Source: Methylococcaceae bacterium UBA6146
Lineage (GTDB): Bacteria; Pseudomonadota; Gammaproteobacteria; Methylococcales; Methylomonadaceae
Assembly: GCA_002422395.1 (NCBI GenBank)
Contig: DIUY01000006.1
Coordinates: forward strand, 62,001 to 126,000
DNA length: 64,000 bases
Reading direction: 5' to 3'
In this document: positions 43,907 through 55,323 of the stretch, one piece after another
Layout of the letters: each line of letters opens with the position of its first letter
How positions within the stretch are numbered: the stretch's first letter is position 1
Position numbers and translations under genes: made by a program
The notes under the pieces: model-generated
Database searches by the model: none
The model's input: only the letters and a program-made list of their open reading frames with translations
Told to the model about the DNA's origin: nothing

Positions 43907-44563
43907 TTAACGGATCAAATTCAGCACTTTTGAAACGACCTCATCAACCGTCATTTCAGAAGAATCGATAAAAAGCGCATCAACAGCCATGTTTAATGGT
44001 GCGTTGGTACGCTCCATATCGCGGCGGTCACGCTCTTCTATCTCGATAGTTAAGCGGCTAAGGTTAGCATCAATTCCTTTTTCTATCAACTGTTTATACC
44101 GCCTTTCGGCTCTTTTTTCAGCGCTGGCCGTTAAAAACACTTTGTTCCCGGCATCGGCGAAAACCACCGTCCCCATATCTCGGCCATCAGCAACTAGGCC
44201 TGGTGATCTTTTAAAATCCTGCTGTTTTTTTAGCAAAACTTGCCTGACTTCCGGGTAAGCGGCAACAATTGACGCCGCATTGCCGGTGCTTTCAAGCGCC
44301 AGTTGCCCGGTAACATCTTCACCATCGAGCCGAACCTTCAAATCGTCGCCACAGTCAAACTCCAAAACCATCGCTCGCGCGGTTTTGACAATCCCAGCCT
44401 TATCCGTTAAATCAATGGATTGTTTTGCCAAAGCGACCGCCAGCGAACGGTAAATCGAACCGCTATCCAGATAATGCCAGCCCAGTTTTTTCGCCACGAG
44501 GCGGCTGACTGTCCCTTTTCCGGCACCGCTAGGGCCGTCTATGGTTAATACGGGGATATCCAC
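43907..44563 (-). CDS. cmk: Cytidylate kinase
   Basis: Phosphorylates CMP and dCMP. The 218-residue protein has the P-loop TIDGPSGAGKGTVSR near residue 6, GRDMGTVVFADA, and RRYKQLIEKG with the lid region EERDRRDMERTNAPL. Its start is a GTG at 44563, which overlaps the stop of the tyrA-aroA fusion as TAGTG. Gene order (tyrA-aroA)-cmk-rpsA is Pseudomonas-like. Confidence 0.95.
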   Translation of the reverse strand: MDIPVLTIDGPSGAGKGTVSRLVAKKLGWHYLDSGSIYRSLAVALAKQSIDLTDKAGIVKTARAMVLEFDCGDDLKVRLDGEDVTGQLALESTGNAASIVAAYPEVRQVLLKKQQDFKRSPGLVADGRDMGTVVFADAGNKVFLTASAEKRAERRYKQLIEKGIDANLSRLTIEIEERDRRDMERTNAPLNMAVDALFIDSSEMTVDEVVSKVLNLIR

Positions 44564-46752
44564 TATTCTTGGCTCTCAAGTTGTAAGCCCAACTGCTTCG
44601 CCAGAATACGGAACTCAGGGAATGACGTGTTCACATTGGCGCAATTATGAATAGTGATCGGCGTCCCGGCGCGTAAACCGGCGATAGAAAATGACATTGC
44701 GATCCGGTGGTCGCCGTGCGACTCGACAACACCTCCGCCTAGCTGGCCGCCTTGGATAACCATACCATCCTTGGTAGGCTGGGCGTCTATCCCTAAAGTT
44801 TTAAGGCCGTCCGCCATAACCTGGATGCGGTCGCATTCCTTAACCCGCAGCTCTTCAGCACCTGTCAGCACGGTCTGCCCTTCGGCGCAGGCGGCGGCGA
44901 CAAACAGCACGGGAAATTCATCTATCGCCAGCGGCACCAGCTCTTCAGGAATAACAATGCCTTTCAGCGGGCGGTAGGTGACGCGCAAATCAGCCACTGG
45001 CTCGCCGCCCACTTCACGCTCATTCAACACTTCAATATTCGCGCCCATCAGGCGCAAAATGTCAATGACGCCGGTACGGGTCGGGTTGATGCCGACATGC
45101 CGTAAAGTGACGTCCGAACCTTGCGCAATAGACGCGCCGACCAGAAAAAATGCAGCGGAAGAAATGTCGCTAGGGACGTCGATATTGGTTGCCGTCAATC
45201 GGCCCGCGCTATTAATGACCGCCTTGCTGCCTTCGCGTTTCACCGGATAGCCAAAACCGTTCAACATGCGCTCAGTATGGTCGCGGGTCGGCGCAGGTTC
45301 AGTCACCGAAGTTTCACCTTCGGCATACATGCCCGCCAGTAACAAACAAGATTTAACCTGGGCGCTGGCCATTGGCATGGTGTAATCAATGCCTTTCAGC
45401 TTATTGCTGCCTTTGATGTGCAGCGGCGCAGTGCCTTGCGCCTGTGTCTCAATAACCGCACCCATTAACGCCAACGGCTCTGTGACGCGGCGCATGGGCC
45501 GTGATGATAACGATTCGTCACCCGTCAACGTGCAATCAAAATCCTGACCCGCCAGCAAACCGCTCAGCAAACGCATCGAGGTGCCGGAATTGCCTAAATA
45601 CAATGGCTTTTCCGGTGCTTTCAAACCATGCTTGCCGACACCATAAACAGTGACTTCGCCATTGACAGGGCCGTCAATCCGAACCCCCATCGCACGGAAT
45701 GCTTCCAGCGTGGAAATGGCATCTTCGGCATTCAGAAAGCCTTTGACATGGGTCACGCCGTCCGCCAGCGAGCCTAGCATAATCGAGCGGTGCGACATGG
45801 ATTTGTCGCCGGGCACACGCACTTCGCCTTGTAATTGTCCGCCGGGTTGGATATGGAATGTGATTGATTTTGACATGGTGGTTTGATAGTGATTAAGAAA
45901 ACGCTGCCTGGCATTGTTGGCAGACGTGAAGGTTGCAAAAAGCTGCTGGTCATCATCGCCTTCCAGCAACCGCTTTATTTTATCCAGCTCCCCCTTTAAC
46001 TGCTCAATTAACGGGATGATTTCATTTTTGTTGGCAAGGCAAATATCCCGCCACATGACCGGATCGCTGGATGCAATCCGCGTAAAATCGTTAAAGCCAC
46101 CGGCGGCATACTGGAAAATTTCACTTTGTTCATCTTTATGCCCTAGCATGTCCACCAGCGCAAACGCCAGAATATGCGGCAAATGGCTGGTTGCCGCCAG
46201 CACACCGTCATGATGCCGGACATCCATGGTTGTGACGACCGCGCCTAAACCCTGCCAAAACAAGCTGATTTTTTGCAGGGCTATCGGACAAGTTGTGGCT
46301 AACGGGGTAATGATAAGGCGTTTACGGTCAAACAGGTTATCGACTGCGGCAGTGACACCGCTTTGCTCACGGCCAGCAATAGGATGGGCCAGAACCAGAT
46401 TGGCCGGCACGTTGCCAAACACCGCTTCGGCAGCGGCAATCACATTGGCTTTAGTGCTGCCCACATCGGTGTAAACGGCGCCCTCTGACCACAACGGCTT
46501 GAGCATTCTGAAAATAGCCTCGCTACTGGCAACGGGCGTAGCAATGACCACACAATCGGCATCTGCGACGGCTTCCGCCAGTTCCAGCGTAAAACTGTCG
46601 ATCACCCCCAAGCACTTGGCCGTTTGAAGGTTGGCCATATCCTGTGGCCGCCCATAACCGACAAACGTTTTTGCCAAACCCTTGCGCCTTGCCGCTTTGG
46701 CGATAGAGCCACCGATTAGCCCGACGCCAATAATGCATAGCTTGTCAAACAT
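44563..46752 (-). CDS. Fused prephenate dehydrogenase and EPSP synthase
   Basis: A 729-residue bifunctional protein. The N-terminal ~285 residues are a TyrA-type dehydrogenase (IIGVGLIGGSIAKAARRKG at 6-24, HPIAGREQSG), acting in tyrosine synthesis. From about residue 292 a complete AroA follows: VPGDKSMSHRS, LGNSGTSMRLLSG and the C-terminal DHRIAMSFSIAGL. AroA makes 5-enolpyruvylshikimate 3-phosphate, the target of glyphosate. The fusion is known in pseudomonads and relatives and is no artefact: the frame is uninterrupted. The gene overlaps hisC by 8 bp upstream and cmk downstream. Confidence 0.94.
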   Translation of the reverse strand: MFDKLCIIGVGLIGGSIAKAARRKGLAKTFVGYGRPQDMANLQTAKCLGVIDSFTLELAEAVADADCVVIATPVASSEAIFRMLKPLWSEGAVYTDVGSTKANVIAAAEAVFGNVPANLVLAHPIAGREQSGVTAAVDNLFDRKRLIITPLATTCPIALQKISLFWQGLGAVVTTMDVRHHDGVLAATSHLPHILAFALVDMLGHKDEQSEIFQYAAGGFNDFTRIASSDPVMWRDICLANKNEIIPLIEQLKGELDKIKRLLEGDDDQQLFATFTSANNARQRFLNHYQTTMSKSITFHIQPGGQLQGEVRVPGDKSMSHRSIMLGSLADGVTHVKGFLNAEDAISTLEAFRAMGVRIDGPVNGEVTVYGVGKHGLKAPEKPLYLGNSGTSMRLLSGLLAGQDFDCTLTGDESLSSRPMRRVTEPLALMGAVIETQAQGTAPLHIKGSNKLKGIDYTMPMASAQVKSCLLLAGMYAEGETSVTEPAPTRDHTERMLNGFGYPVKREGSKAVINSAGRLTATNIDVPSDISSAAFFLVGASIAQGSDVTLRHVGINPTRTGVIDILRLMGANIEVLNEREVGGEPVADLRVTYRPLKGIVIPEELVPLAIDEFPVLFVAAACAEGQTVLTGAEELRVKECDRIQVMADGLKTLGIDAQPTKDGMVIQGGQLGGGVVESHGDHRIAMSFSIAGLRAGTPITIHNCANVNTSFPEFRILAKQLGLQLESQE

Positions 46753-47854
46753 CCAGCACAGCCTTTAGCGCGTCAATGAAAGCCGCATTTTCCTGTTCAG
46801 TGCCAATGCTCACGCGCAAATGATCAGGCATTTCATAAACACCGATAGGCCTGACAATAACGCCGCGCCGCAACAAAGCCTCATACGCGGGCATTGCCGG
46901 GCGTTTTAGGTTAAAGGCCACAAAATTGCCCGCAGAAGGTATCCATTCCAAACCCAGCTCCGCAAAAGCAGCGGTCAACTGGGACATGCCCTGATTATTG
47001 GCGGCAATCGCCGCCGTCAAGTACTCAGCGTCATGCAAAGCCGTTTCAGCAGCGATCAATGCCAATGAATTGTTATTGAAGGGTTGGCGCACCCGGTTCA
47101 ATAAATCGGCAATTTCAGGGCTGGATAAGCCATAGCCAATCCGCAGCCCAGCCAAACCATAAGCCTTAGAAAAAGTGCGCGTGACAATTAGATTAGGGAA
47201 TTCCGCCAGCCAACTGATGGTATCGGCCTTGTGTTCGGCGGCGATAAACTCGAAATAGGCTTCATCAAGCACACAAACGACTGTTGCCGGCAAAGCCCGC
47301 AAAAACGCTTGTAAGTCGGCAGGCGCCAATAAGGTGCCCGTCGGGTTGTTAGGGTTGGCAATAAATACAATGCGGGTTTTATCGTCCACTGCGGCCAGCA
47401 TTGCCGATAAGTCGTGCCCGTAATCGCGGGCAGGCACGACATGCGCACTGGCTCCTGCGGCCTGTGTGACAATCGGATATACGGCAAACGCATGTTGCGA
47501 AAACACCGTATTTAAGCTTGGGCTTAAAAAAGTCCGTGCGACCAGCTCCAAAATTTCATTGGAGCCATTGCCTAGCGTAATCTGGTTTTCGTTAACCGCA
47601 TATTTTTGAGCTATCGCCGCCTTCAGTTTAAATCCGCTGCCATCGGGATAACGGGTTAAATCCGGCAACGCCCCGCCAATGGCGGCCAGCACTTTCGGGC
47701 TAACGCCTAACGGGCTTTCGTTAGAGGCAAGCTTAACGATGTGGCTTAAGCCCAGCTCGCGTTCCAGCTCTTCAATCGGTTTGCCCGGCACATAAGGCAC
47801 CAGTTGTTTTACACCCGGCTGGGCAAGGTCAAATAAAGCATTGCAACAGGACAT
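46745..47854 (-). CDS. hisC: Histidinol-phosphate aminotransferase (HisC2-type)
   Basis: A 369-residue pyridoxal-phosphate enzyme of fold type I: KLASNESPLGVSP, GNGSNEILEL, PNNPTGTLL and RTFSKAYGLAGLRIGYG with the PLP-binding Lys. In the pheA-hisC-tyrA/aroA setting this paralogue often serves aromatic amino acid synthesis rather than histidine, accepting phenylpyruvate or arogenate, but the sequence alone does not prove that. A second hisC is probably elsewhere in the genome. Confidence 0.93.
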   Translation of the reverse strand: MSCCNALFDLAQPGVKQLVPYVPGKPIEELERELGLSHIVKLASNESPLGVSPKVLAAIGGALPDLTRYPDGSGFKLKAAIAQKYAVNENQITLGNGSNEILELVARTFLSPSLNTVFSQHAFAVYPIVTQAAGASAHVVPARDYGHDLSAMLAAVDDKTRIVFIANPNNPTGTLLAPADLQAFLRALPATVVCVLDEAYFEFIAAEHKADTISWLAEFPNLIVTRTFSKAYGLAGLRIGYGLSSPEIADLLNRVRQPFNNNSLALIAAETALHDAEYLTAAIAANNQGMSQLTAAFAELGLEWIPSAGNFVAFNLKRPAMPAYEALLRRGVIVRPIGVYEMPDHLRVSIGTEQENAAFIDALKAVLDV

Positions 47855-47899
47855 AGTTTTAACTTGGGTTAGACTTTAATTTAAGGGGGGGGTTATAGG

Positions 47900-48985
47900 C
47901 TAAATCACGGCTTTAGGATAAGAGCCCAGAATATTCAGCATCGTGACATTGTCTTGCAGGGCATGCAACGCCTTAGCGACATCCTGATCGTCACGATGCC
48001 CGTCAATGTCGATAAAAAACACATAATCCCACAGCCCTTGCCTAGAAGGGCGTGACTCTATATGGGTCATGCTGATGCCATAGCGGGCAAACGGCTCCAA
48101 AATCTTATGCAACGCGCCAGATTGGTTGCCCGTGGACAGCACCAGCGAGGTTTTATCTTGTCCGGTGGCAGACGGGCGCTGCTCGCCAATAATCAAAAAG
48201 CGCGTGGTGTTATTTGGCTCATCTTCGATATTTTTTTCCAAAATTGGCAATTGGTAAAGGTCAGCCGCGACTTTGCCGGCAATAGCGGCCTTACCGGGTT
48301 GCTCTGCGGCTAGCCTAGCTGCTTCAGCATTGCTGCTCACTGCCGTACATCTTACATGAGGCAAGTTTTTATCTAGCCATCTGCGACATTGCGCCAAGGA
48401 TTGCTGATGCGACAGGACTTCGGTAATGTCAGCAAGGCTGTCCACCCGCGCCATCAAGTTTTGATGCACCCTAATTTCGACTTCCCCGCAAATCTGCAAC
48501 GGCGACGATAAAAACCGGTCCAGCGTATGCGTGATGACGCCTTCAGTCGAATTCTCAACCGGCACCACGCCAAACTGGCAATGCTGGTGTTCAACGCTAC
48601 TGAAAATTTCATGGATGCTATTGACTGGAATAGTATGGACAGCATGGCCAAAATGCTTGAATGCCGCCTGCTGGGTGAACGTGCCCTCCGGCCCCAAAAA
48701 GGCCACATCCAGCGGCTTTTCCAACGCCAGGCAAGCGGACATCACTTCCCTAAAAAAGCGCATGGCAGTTTCGTCGGCTAACGGCCCGGTATTCAGCGCC
48801 TTAATACGCCGCAACACCAGTGCCTCGCGGTCTGGCCGGTAAAACGTGCCTTGCTCGCCTTCGGCCTGCTTGGTTTTAGCAACATCCTGGGCGCAACGGG
48901 CACGCTCATTGAGCAGGCTTAATAGCTGTTGGTCGATGCTGTCGATGGTCTCGCGCAGCTCTGCTAAAGGCTTGATAGCAGTCAT
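47900..48985 (-). CDS. pheA: Bifunctional chorismate mutase/prephenate dehydratase
   Basis: PheA makes phenylpyruvate from chorismate in two steps. An AroQ-type mutase domain (about 1-90; IDSIDQQLLSLLNERA), a prephenate dehydratase domain (FLGPEGTFTQQAA, VPVENSTEGVI, TTRFLIIG) and an ACT regulatory domain (KTSLVLSTGNQSGALHKIL, HIESRPSR) are complete, predicting feedback by phenylalanine. The ATG at 48985 lies 7 bp beyond the serC stop; an alternative at 49009 would overlap serC by 17 bp. Confidence 0.95.
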   Translation of the reverse strand: MTAIKPLAELRETIDSIDQQLLSLLNERARCAQDVAKTKQAEGEQGTFYRPDREALVLRRIKALNTGPLADETAMRFFREVMSACLALEKPLDVAFLGPEGTFTQQAAFKHFGHAVHTIPVNSIHEIFSSVEHQHCQFGVVPVENSTEGVITHTLDRFLSSPLQICGEVEIRVHQNLMARVDSLADITEVLSHQQSLAQCRRWLDKNLPHVRCTAVSSNAEAARLAAEQPGKAAIAGKVAADLYQLPILEKNIEDEPNNTTRFLIIGEQRPSATGQDKTSLVLSTGNQSGALHKILEPFARYGISMTHIESRPSRQGLWDYVFFIDIDGHRDDQDVAKALHALQDNVTMLNILGSYPKAVI

Positions 48986-48992
48986 CTGATGC

Positions 48993-50071
48993 TCAATGAG
49001 TTTTTTCAAACTCGTTCATAAACGCAATCAGGGCATCCACACCCGCTTCGGGCATGGCATTGTAAATACTTGCACGCATACCACCCACTGACCGGTGACC
49101 TTTAAGCTCATACAAGCCGTTCGCTTCGGCGGCGGCGAGAAAAGCTTTATCCAAGTTTTCATCAGCAAGGATAAACGGCACGTTCATACGCGACCGGTAA
49201 GGGATTTCGACCGGATTGTGATAGAGACTGGAGTGGTCAATTGCCTGATACAGTTTGGCGGCTTTAGCGATATTACGCTGCTCAATTGCGGCGACGCCGC
49301 CTTGGTCTTGCAACCATTTCAACACTAGGCCGACCAAATACCAGTTATAGGTTGCCGGCGTATTCAGCATAGACTGGTTTTTTGCCTGCTCGGCATAGTT
49401 AAATACTGATGGCGTAGCCTTGGTGGCGTGACCGAGCAAATCATCCCTAACAATCACCACAGTGACCCCCGAAGGCCCCATGTTTTTCTGGGTGCCGGCA
49501 TAAATCACGCTGTACTGGCTGACATCAATTGGGCGGGACAAGATGTTGGAGGACATATCGGACACCAGCGGCAAGCCACTGGCATCAGGAATATCCTGGA
49601 ATTCCACGCCATGGATAGTTTCGTTCGACGTGTAATGCAGATAAGCCGCTTGCGGATCGATTGCCCAGCCAGCAACATCAGGGATCGCGGTGAATTTTGT
49701 GCTTTCCGCGCTGGCGCTGACAATGACTTCGCAGTAAGCCTGCGCGTCTTTAATGGCTTTTTCCGACCATGCGCCGGTATTGATGTAACAGGCTTTGGTT
49801 TTGCCGTTAAGGATGTTCTGCGGGACCAGCGAGAACTGCGCCGATGCGCCCCCTTGCAAAAACAGCACCTTGTAATTGTCTGGAATCGCCAACAATCCGC
49901 GCAAATCACTTTCAAGCTCCTCAGCAATGCTAGAAAAGTGCTTGCCACGATGGCTCATTTCCATCACCGACATGCCGCTATCCCGCCATTCCAACATTTC
50001 CTGCTGCGCCTTAAGCAAAACGGATTCGGGAAAGGCCGATGGGCCTGCACTAAAATTATAAACTCTGGACA

Positions 50072-50072
<1 letters not shown>
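48993..50072 (-). CDS. serC: Phosphoserine aminotransferase
   Basis: A 359-residue PLP enzyme of serine and pyridoxal synthesis. VYNFSAGPSAFPESVL opens the protein; the PLP Lys is in YAGTQKNMGPSGVTVVI near residue 196, and the C-terminal GLYELKGHRSVGGMRASIYNAMP is family-typical. Its ATG overlaps the gyrA stop as TAATG. It heads the serC-pheA-hisC series. Confidence 0.96.
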
Positions 50073-52693
<2,621 letters not shown>

Positions 52694-52842
52694 TGATCCC
52701 TATATAAACATAAGTGCCGGAGAAGAGCTGACTCAGGCACGGCATTTCTTGGCTAAATGCAAACGCACAAGCTTCTGGTTGTTCCCGTAAGCACGACCGA
52801 ACGGCTTAAGGAAGGTCTCATGTAAACTGATCCAATCATAGC

Positions 52843-52906
52843 CGGACAAGCGCACCACGACGAACGAGATCAACCACTTAGCGTTTGCCCTGAACTTGTC
52901 AAAGAA
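52843..52906. repeat. Degenerate extragenic inverted repeat upstream of gyrA
   Basis: CGGACAAGCGCACCACGACG... (52843-52866) and CGTTTGCCCTGAACTTGTC... (52882-52906) form a decayed inverted repeat with a 15-bp loop. It resembles the common dispersed palindrome of the type GACAAGCTCAGG...CCTGAGCTTGTC. It lies in the gyrA leader. A 96-residue minus-strand frame across it (52733-53023) has no family resemblance. Confidence 0.45.
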
Positions 52907-52932
52907 CCTGATTAGCGCCCCCTTAAGTAGCC

Positions 52933-52952
52933 GACTATTATAACAAATAGTC
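52933..52952 (-). promoter_or_regulatory. Candidate gyrA promoter with overlapping palindrome
   Basis: A perfect -10 box TATAAT (minus strand, 52937-52942) overlaps a 7-bp palindrome, GACTATT/AATAGTC. The -35 is weak (TTCGAC at an 18-bp spacing). Initiation here would give gyrA a leader of about 235 nt containing the decayed repeat. Evidence is pattern only. Confidence 0.4.
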
Positions 52953-53105
52953 ACTATAGAGTCGAAGTTGTTGAGACGGCCTCCTGTACCTGCCCACCAA
53001 CAGAACGCGCCATAGGAAACCAAATAACCCTAACCTGGCAGTTTGCTTGTCGATATGATTTTGTCACGCCTATAATGCCGCATTCCAACAGCTACCCCCT
53101 TACCT

Positions 53106-53471
53106 ATGGCTTTATTACTATTCCCCCTACGCGGCGTGCCTGAAGATGAGGCGGATGAAGTGCGCGAATTGCTCGCAGAGCAGCAAATTGATTTTTATGA
53201 AACATCTGCGGGCAATTGGGGCGTGTCGATGCCCGGCCTGTGGCTTAGGGATGACGCGGAACTGGAAAAAGCCCGCCAATTGATTGGCCACTACCAACAG
53301 CAACGCTACCTGACAGCACGGCAAGATTATTTGCAACGCAAACAATTGGGCCAACAAAAAACCCTCCGGCAAGAGCTTATAAAGCGGCCATTGGTTTATG
53401 TCGCCTACTTACTGGCAATGGGGCTGGTTATCTATGCGTCAGTTAGATTGTTGTTTGAATTGGGGCTATAA
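53106..53471 (+). CDS. DUF6164-type small membrane protein
   Basis: A 121-residue protein starting MALLLFPLRGVPEDEADEV. An N-terminal 70-residue soluble domain, rich in acidic residues, resembles the DUF2007-like/DUF6164 fold, with ISFYET-like and WGVSMPGLWLRDD segments. Then an amphipathic helix and one transmembrane segment near residue 98-117 follow. No function is established. It stands alone on the plus strand, divergent from gyrA. Confidence 0.75.
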   Translation: MALLLFPLRGVPEDEADEVRELLAEQQIDFYETSAGNWGVSMPGLWLRDDAELEKARQLIGHYQQQRYLTARQDYLQRKQLGQQKTLRQELIKRPLVYVAYLLAMGLVIYASVRLLFELGL

Positions 53472-53510
53472 GCTGACCCGCAGGGCAAACCTACGGGTAC
53501 GCCGCAGGAA

Positions 53511-54230
53511 TCACCCAAAGATTTCCGTCAAAAAATTTTGCATTGCCACCCAGCCCCGCCGATCCGCATCAGGCTGATAAACAGTGCCAAAATCAGGGTT
53601 ATTGGCCACTGGATTAGTGAATGCATGCATCGTATGGCCAAAAGTGAGCAACTGCCAGTCTGCACCGGCGACGGTCATTTCCCGTTCAAAGGCAAGCACC
53701 TGTTCAGGCGGCACCATGGGGTCGTCGTGACCATGCAATGCCAACACCTTCGCTTTAATTTTTTTGTCGCGGATGTTATCCGGCTCCCCCAGCAACCCGT
53801 GAAAACTCACCACACCTTTAATATCCTCCCCCGTCCTGGCCAAATCCAACACACACAGGCCGCCAAAACAAAAACCTATCGCCGCGATTTTACTGTCATC
53901 CACCCAAGGCATTAGCTTTACTGCGGCAACAGCGGCCTTGATCCGCTTTTGCAACAGCGCCCGGTCAGCCATAAACGGCTGCATAAGGCGGGCGTTTTCT
54001 TCGGGCGACGCACCAAGGACACCCTTTCCGTACATATCCAGCGCAAAGCCGACATAACCCAGCCCCGCAAGTTTTTTAGCTTTCTCGGCAACAAATTCAT
54101 CTCTGCCACCCCAGGCATGATTGATCAAAACCGCTGGGCAACGACCTGAAAATGCGTCGTCAAAAGCAAAAAACGCTTCCAACAAAACATCACCATCGAG
54201 ATAAGTGACTGTGTTTGCTACGATTGCCAT
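53511..54230 (-). CDS. Dienelactone hydrolase family protein
   Basis: A 239-residue alpha/beta hydrolase with the catalytic triad of the dienelactone hydrolase type: Cys in GFCFGG near 120, Asp in LHGHDDPMVPP near 170 and His in FGHTMHAF near 206. The nucleophile Cys rather than Ser marks the family. Substrates of these general enzymes range beyond chlorocatechol pathways; none of the latter is here, so a broad esterase role is more likely. It precedes the phosphatase gene on the minus strand by 9 bp spacing. Confidence 0.88.
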   Translation of the reverse strand: MAIVANTVTYLDGDVLLEAFFAFDDAFSGRCPAVLINHAWGGRDEFVAEKAKKLAGLGYVGFALDMYGKGVLGASPEENARLMQPFMADRALLQKRIKAAVAAVKLMPWVDDSKIAAIGFCFGGLCVLDLARTGEDIKGVVSFHGLLGEPDNIRDKKIKAKVLALHGHDDPMVPPEQVLAFEREMTVAGADWQLLTFGHTMHAFTNPVANNPDFGTVYQPDADRRGWVAMQNFLTEIFG

Positions 54231-54239
54231 ACTCCCCCC

Positions 54240-54743
54240 TTATTGTCCGTCTGTTTTTGCTGTTACAAGCCCAGTTTCACGCAAGGTTTTTAAAAACCCC
54301 TCGGACGCCTGCTCCACCAAATCCAATACCCGCTCGAAACCATAGCTACCACCATAGTAAGGGTCAGGCACCTCGCGCACATTCAAATGCGGGGCATAAT
54401 CAAGGAAATAACGCACCTTCCCTTTATGCTCTTCAGGACACGCGTCAATCAGGATAGAATAATTATCGTCATCCATCGCCAACACAAAATCGAAGTTTTC
54501 AAAATCACCATGCTTGACTTTTCTTGATTTTATACTCGCCAACGTGACGCCTCGCTCAAGGGCGGCCTTTTGGGCGCGCAAATCGGGTGCCTCACCCACA
54601 TGAGAGGCATGCGTGCCGGCCGAATCGATAGCAAAAAAATGTGCCAAACCCTGCCGCTTAACAAGCTCCGCAAAGACGCCTTCAGCCGTTGGCGACCGGC
54701 AAATATTACCCATACAAACAAACAACACTTTAATTTTTTGCAT
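54240..54743 (-). CDS. Low-molecular-weight protein-tyrosine phosphatase
   Basis: A 167-residue phosphatase with the P-loop VCMGNICRSPTAEG at 9-22 (catalytic Cys10, Arg16) and the general-acid loop VPDPYYGG near 126. Such enzymes dephosphorylate tyrosines on autokinases of polysaccharide export; no such kinase is in the window. It ends 9 bp before the hydrolase gene, so the two may be co-transcribed. Normal length. Confidence 0.93.
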   Translation of the reverse strand: MQKIKVLFVCMGNICRSPTAEGVFAELVKRQGLAHFFAIDSAGTHASHVGEAPDLRAQKAALERGVTLASIKSRKVKHGDFENFDFVLAMDDDNYSILIDACPEEHKGKVRYFLDYAPHLNVREVPDPYYGGSYGFERVLDLVEQASEGFLKTLRETGLVTAKTDGQ

Positions 54744-54988
54744 AAATTACCCTCGCTTTAAAAATTCCACGCTAACTGATCACTACCGCAATGCACAGCA
54801 TGGGCAAAAAACTCGCGGCACACAAAATCGCCTACCCGACACCAACGCCCCAGAAAGGTGATTTTTCAAAATCAACACCAAAAACAGGCCTAAAACCGAA
54901 CCACACAATCCCACAGCAATCGCGTTGCAGCCCTAATCGCCATGAGCTATTGTAAGCTTTCATTTCTAACCAGCTAAAGGAAGCAAAA

Positions 54989-55177
54989 ATGACATTAAAA
55001 ATTGCCGCGCTACTTGCCGCCAGCGCCTGTATTACGCAGGGTTGCGTGTTGACTAAAGTGGCCACCGTTCCGATGCGCTTAGGCGGCGCCGTTATTTCTA
55101 TCGTGCCGGGCGTTGGCAACACCACACATGATGCAATTGATAAAGTGGCCGAAACAGTGGACGAAATTCCTATTTAA
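54989..55177 (+). CDS. Small exported lipoprotein-like protein
   Basis: A 62-residue protein: MTLKIAALLAASACITQGCVL, a signal with a candidate lipobox ending at Cys19, then a short Gly/Val-rich segment (RLGGAVISIVPGVGNTTHD). The ribosome site AAGGA lies 8 bp before the ATG. A small DUF6726-like lipoprotein is possible; I am not certain. The 245 bp before it hold no gene. Its strand is opposite to its neighbours. Confidence 0.65.
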   Translation: MTLKIAALLAASACITQGCVLTKVATVPMRLGGAVISIVPGVGNTTHDAIDKVAETVDEIPI

Positions 55178-55210
55178 AATTTACAACTTGTTTAAGATTT
55201 ACAACTTGCC

Positions 55211-55232
55211 GCCCAGATAATGTTGGCTGGGC
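55211..55232. terminator. Hairpin between lipoprotein gene and lysC
   Basis: GCCCAG and CTGGGC form a 6-bp stem in the gap between the convergent lipoprotein gene and lysC. No T-run follows, so the role is uncertain. Two 12-bp copies of ATTTACAACTTG just before it (55179-55190, 55197-55208) are probably incidental. Confidence 0.35.
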
Positions 55233-55323
55233 GGGCACACACCATATTCCATACGCAAACCCCAGAAAGCATCGGCAAAAAGCGCTGCCCGCCAGCCACA
55301 CAAAATAATGCAGCTTTAACGCA

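Noticed and set aside
52733..53023. 96-codon minus-strand frame upstream of gyrA as a transposase remnant
   Set aside because: No transposase motif could be recognised; the sequence is better explained as leader DNA with a decayed palindrome.
55179..55208. 12-bp direct repeat ATTTACAACTTG, two copies at 18-bp period
   Set aside because: Only two short copies next to a gene end; not enough to call a tandem array or binding site.
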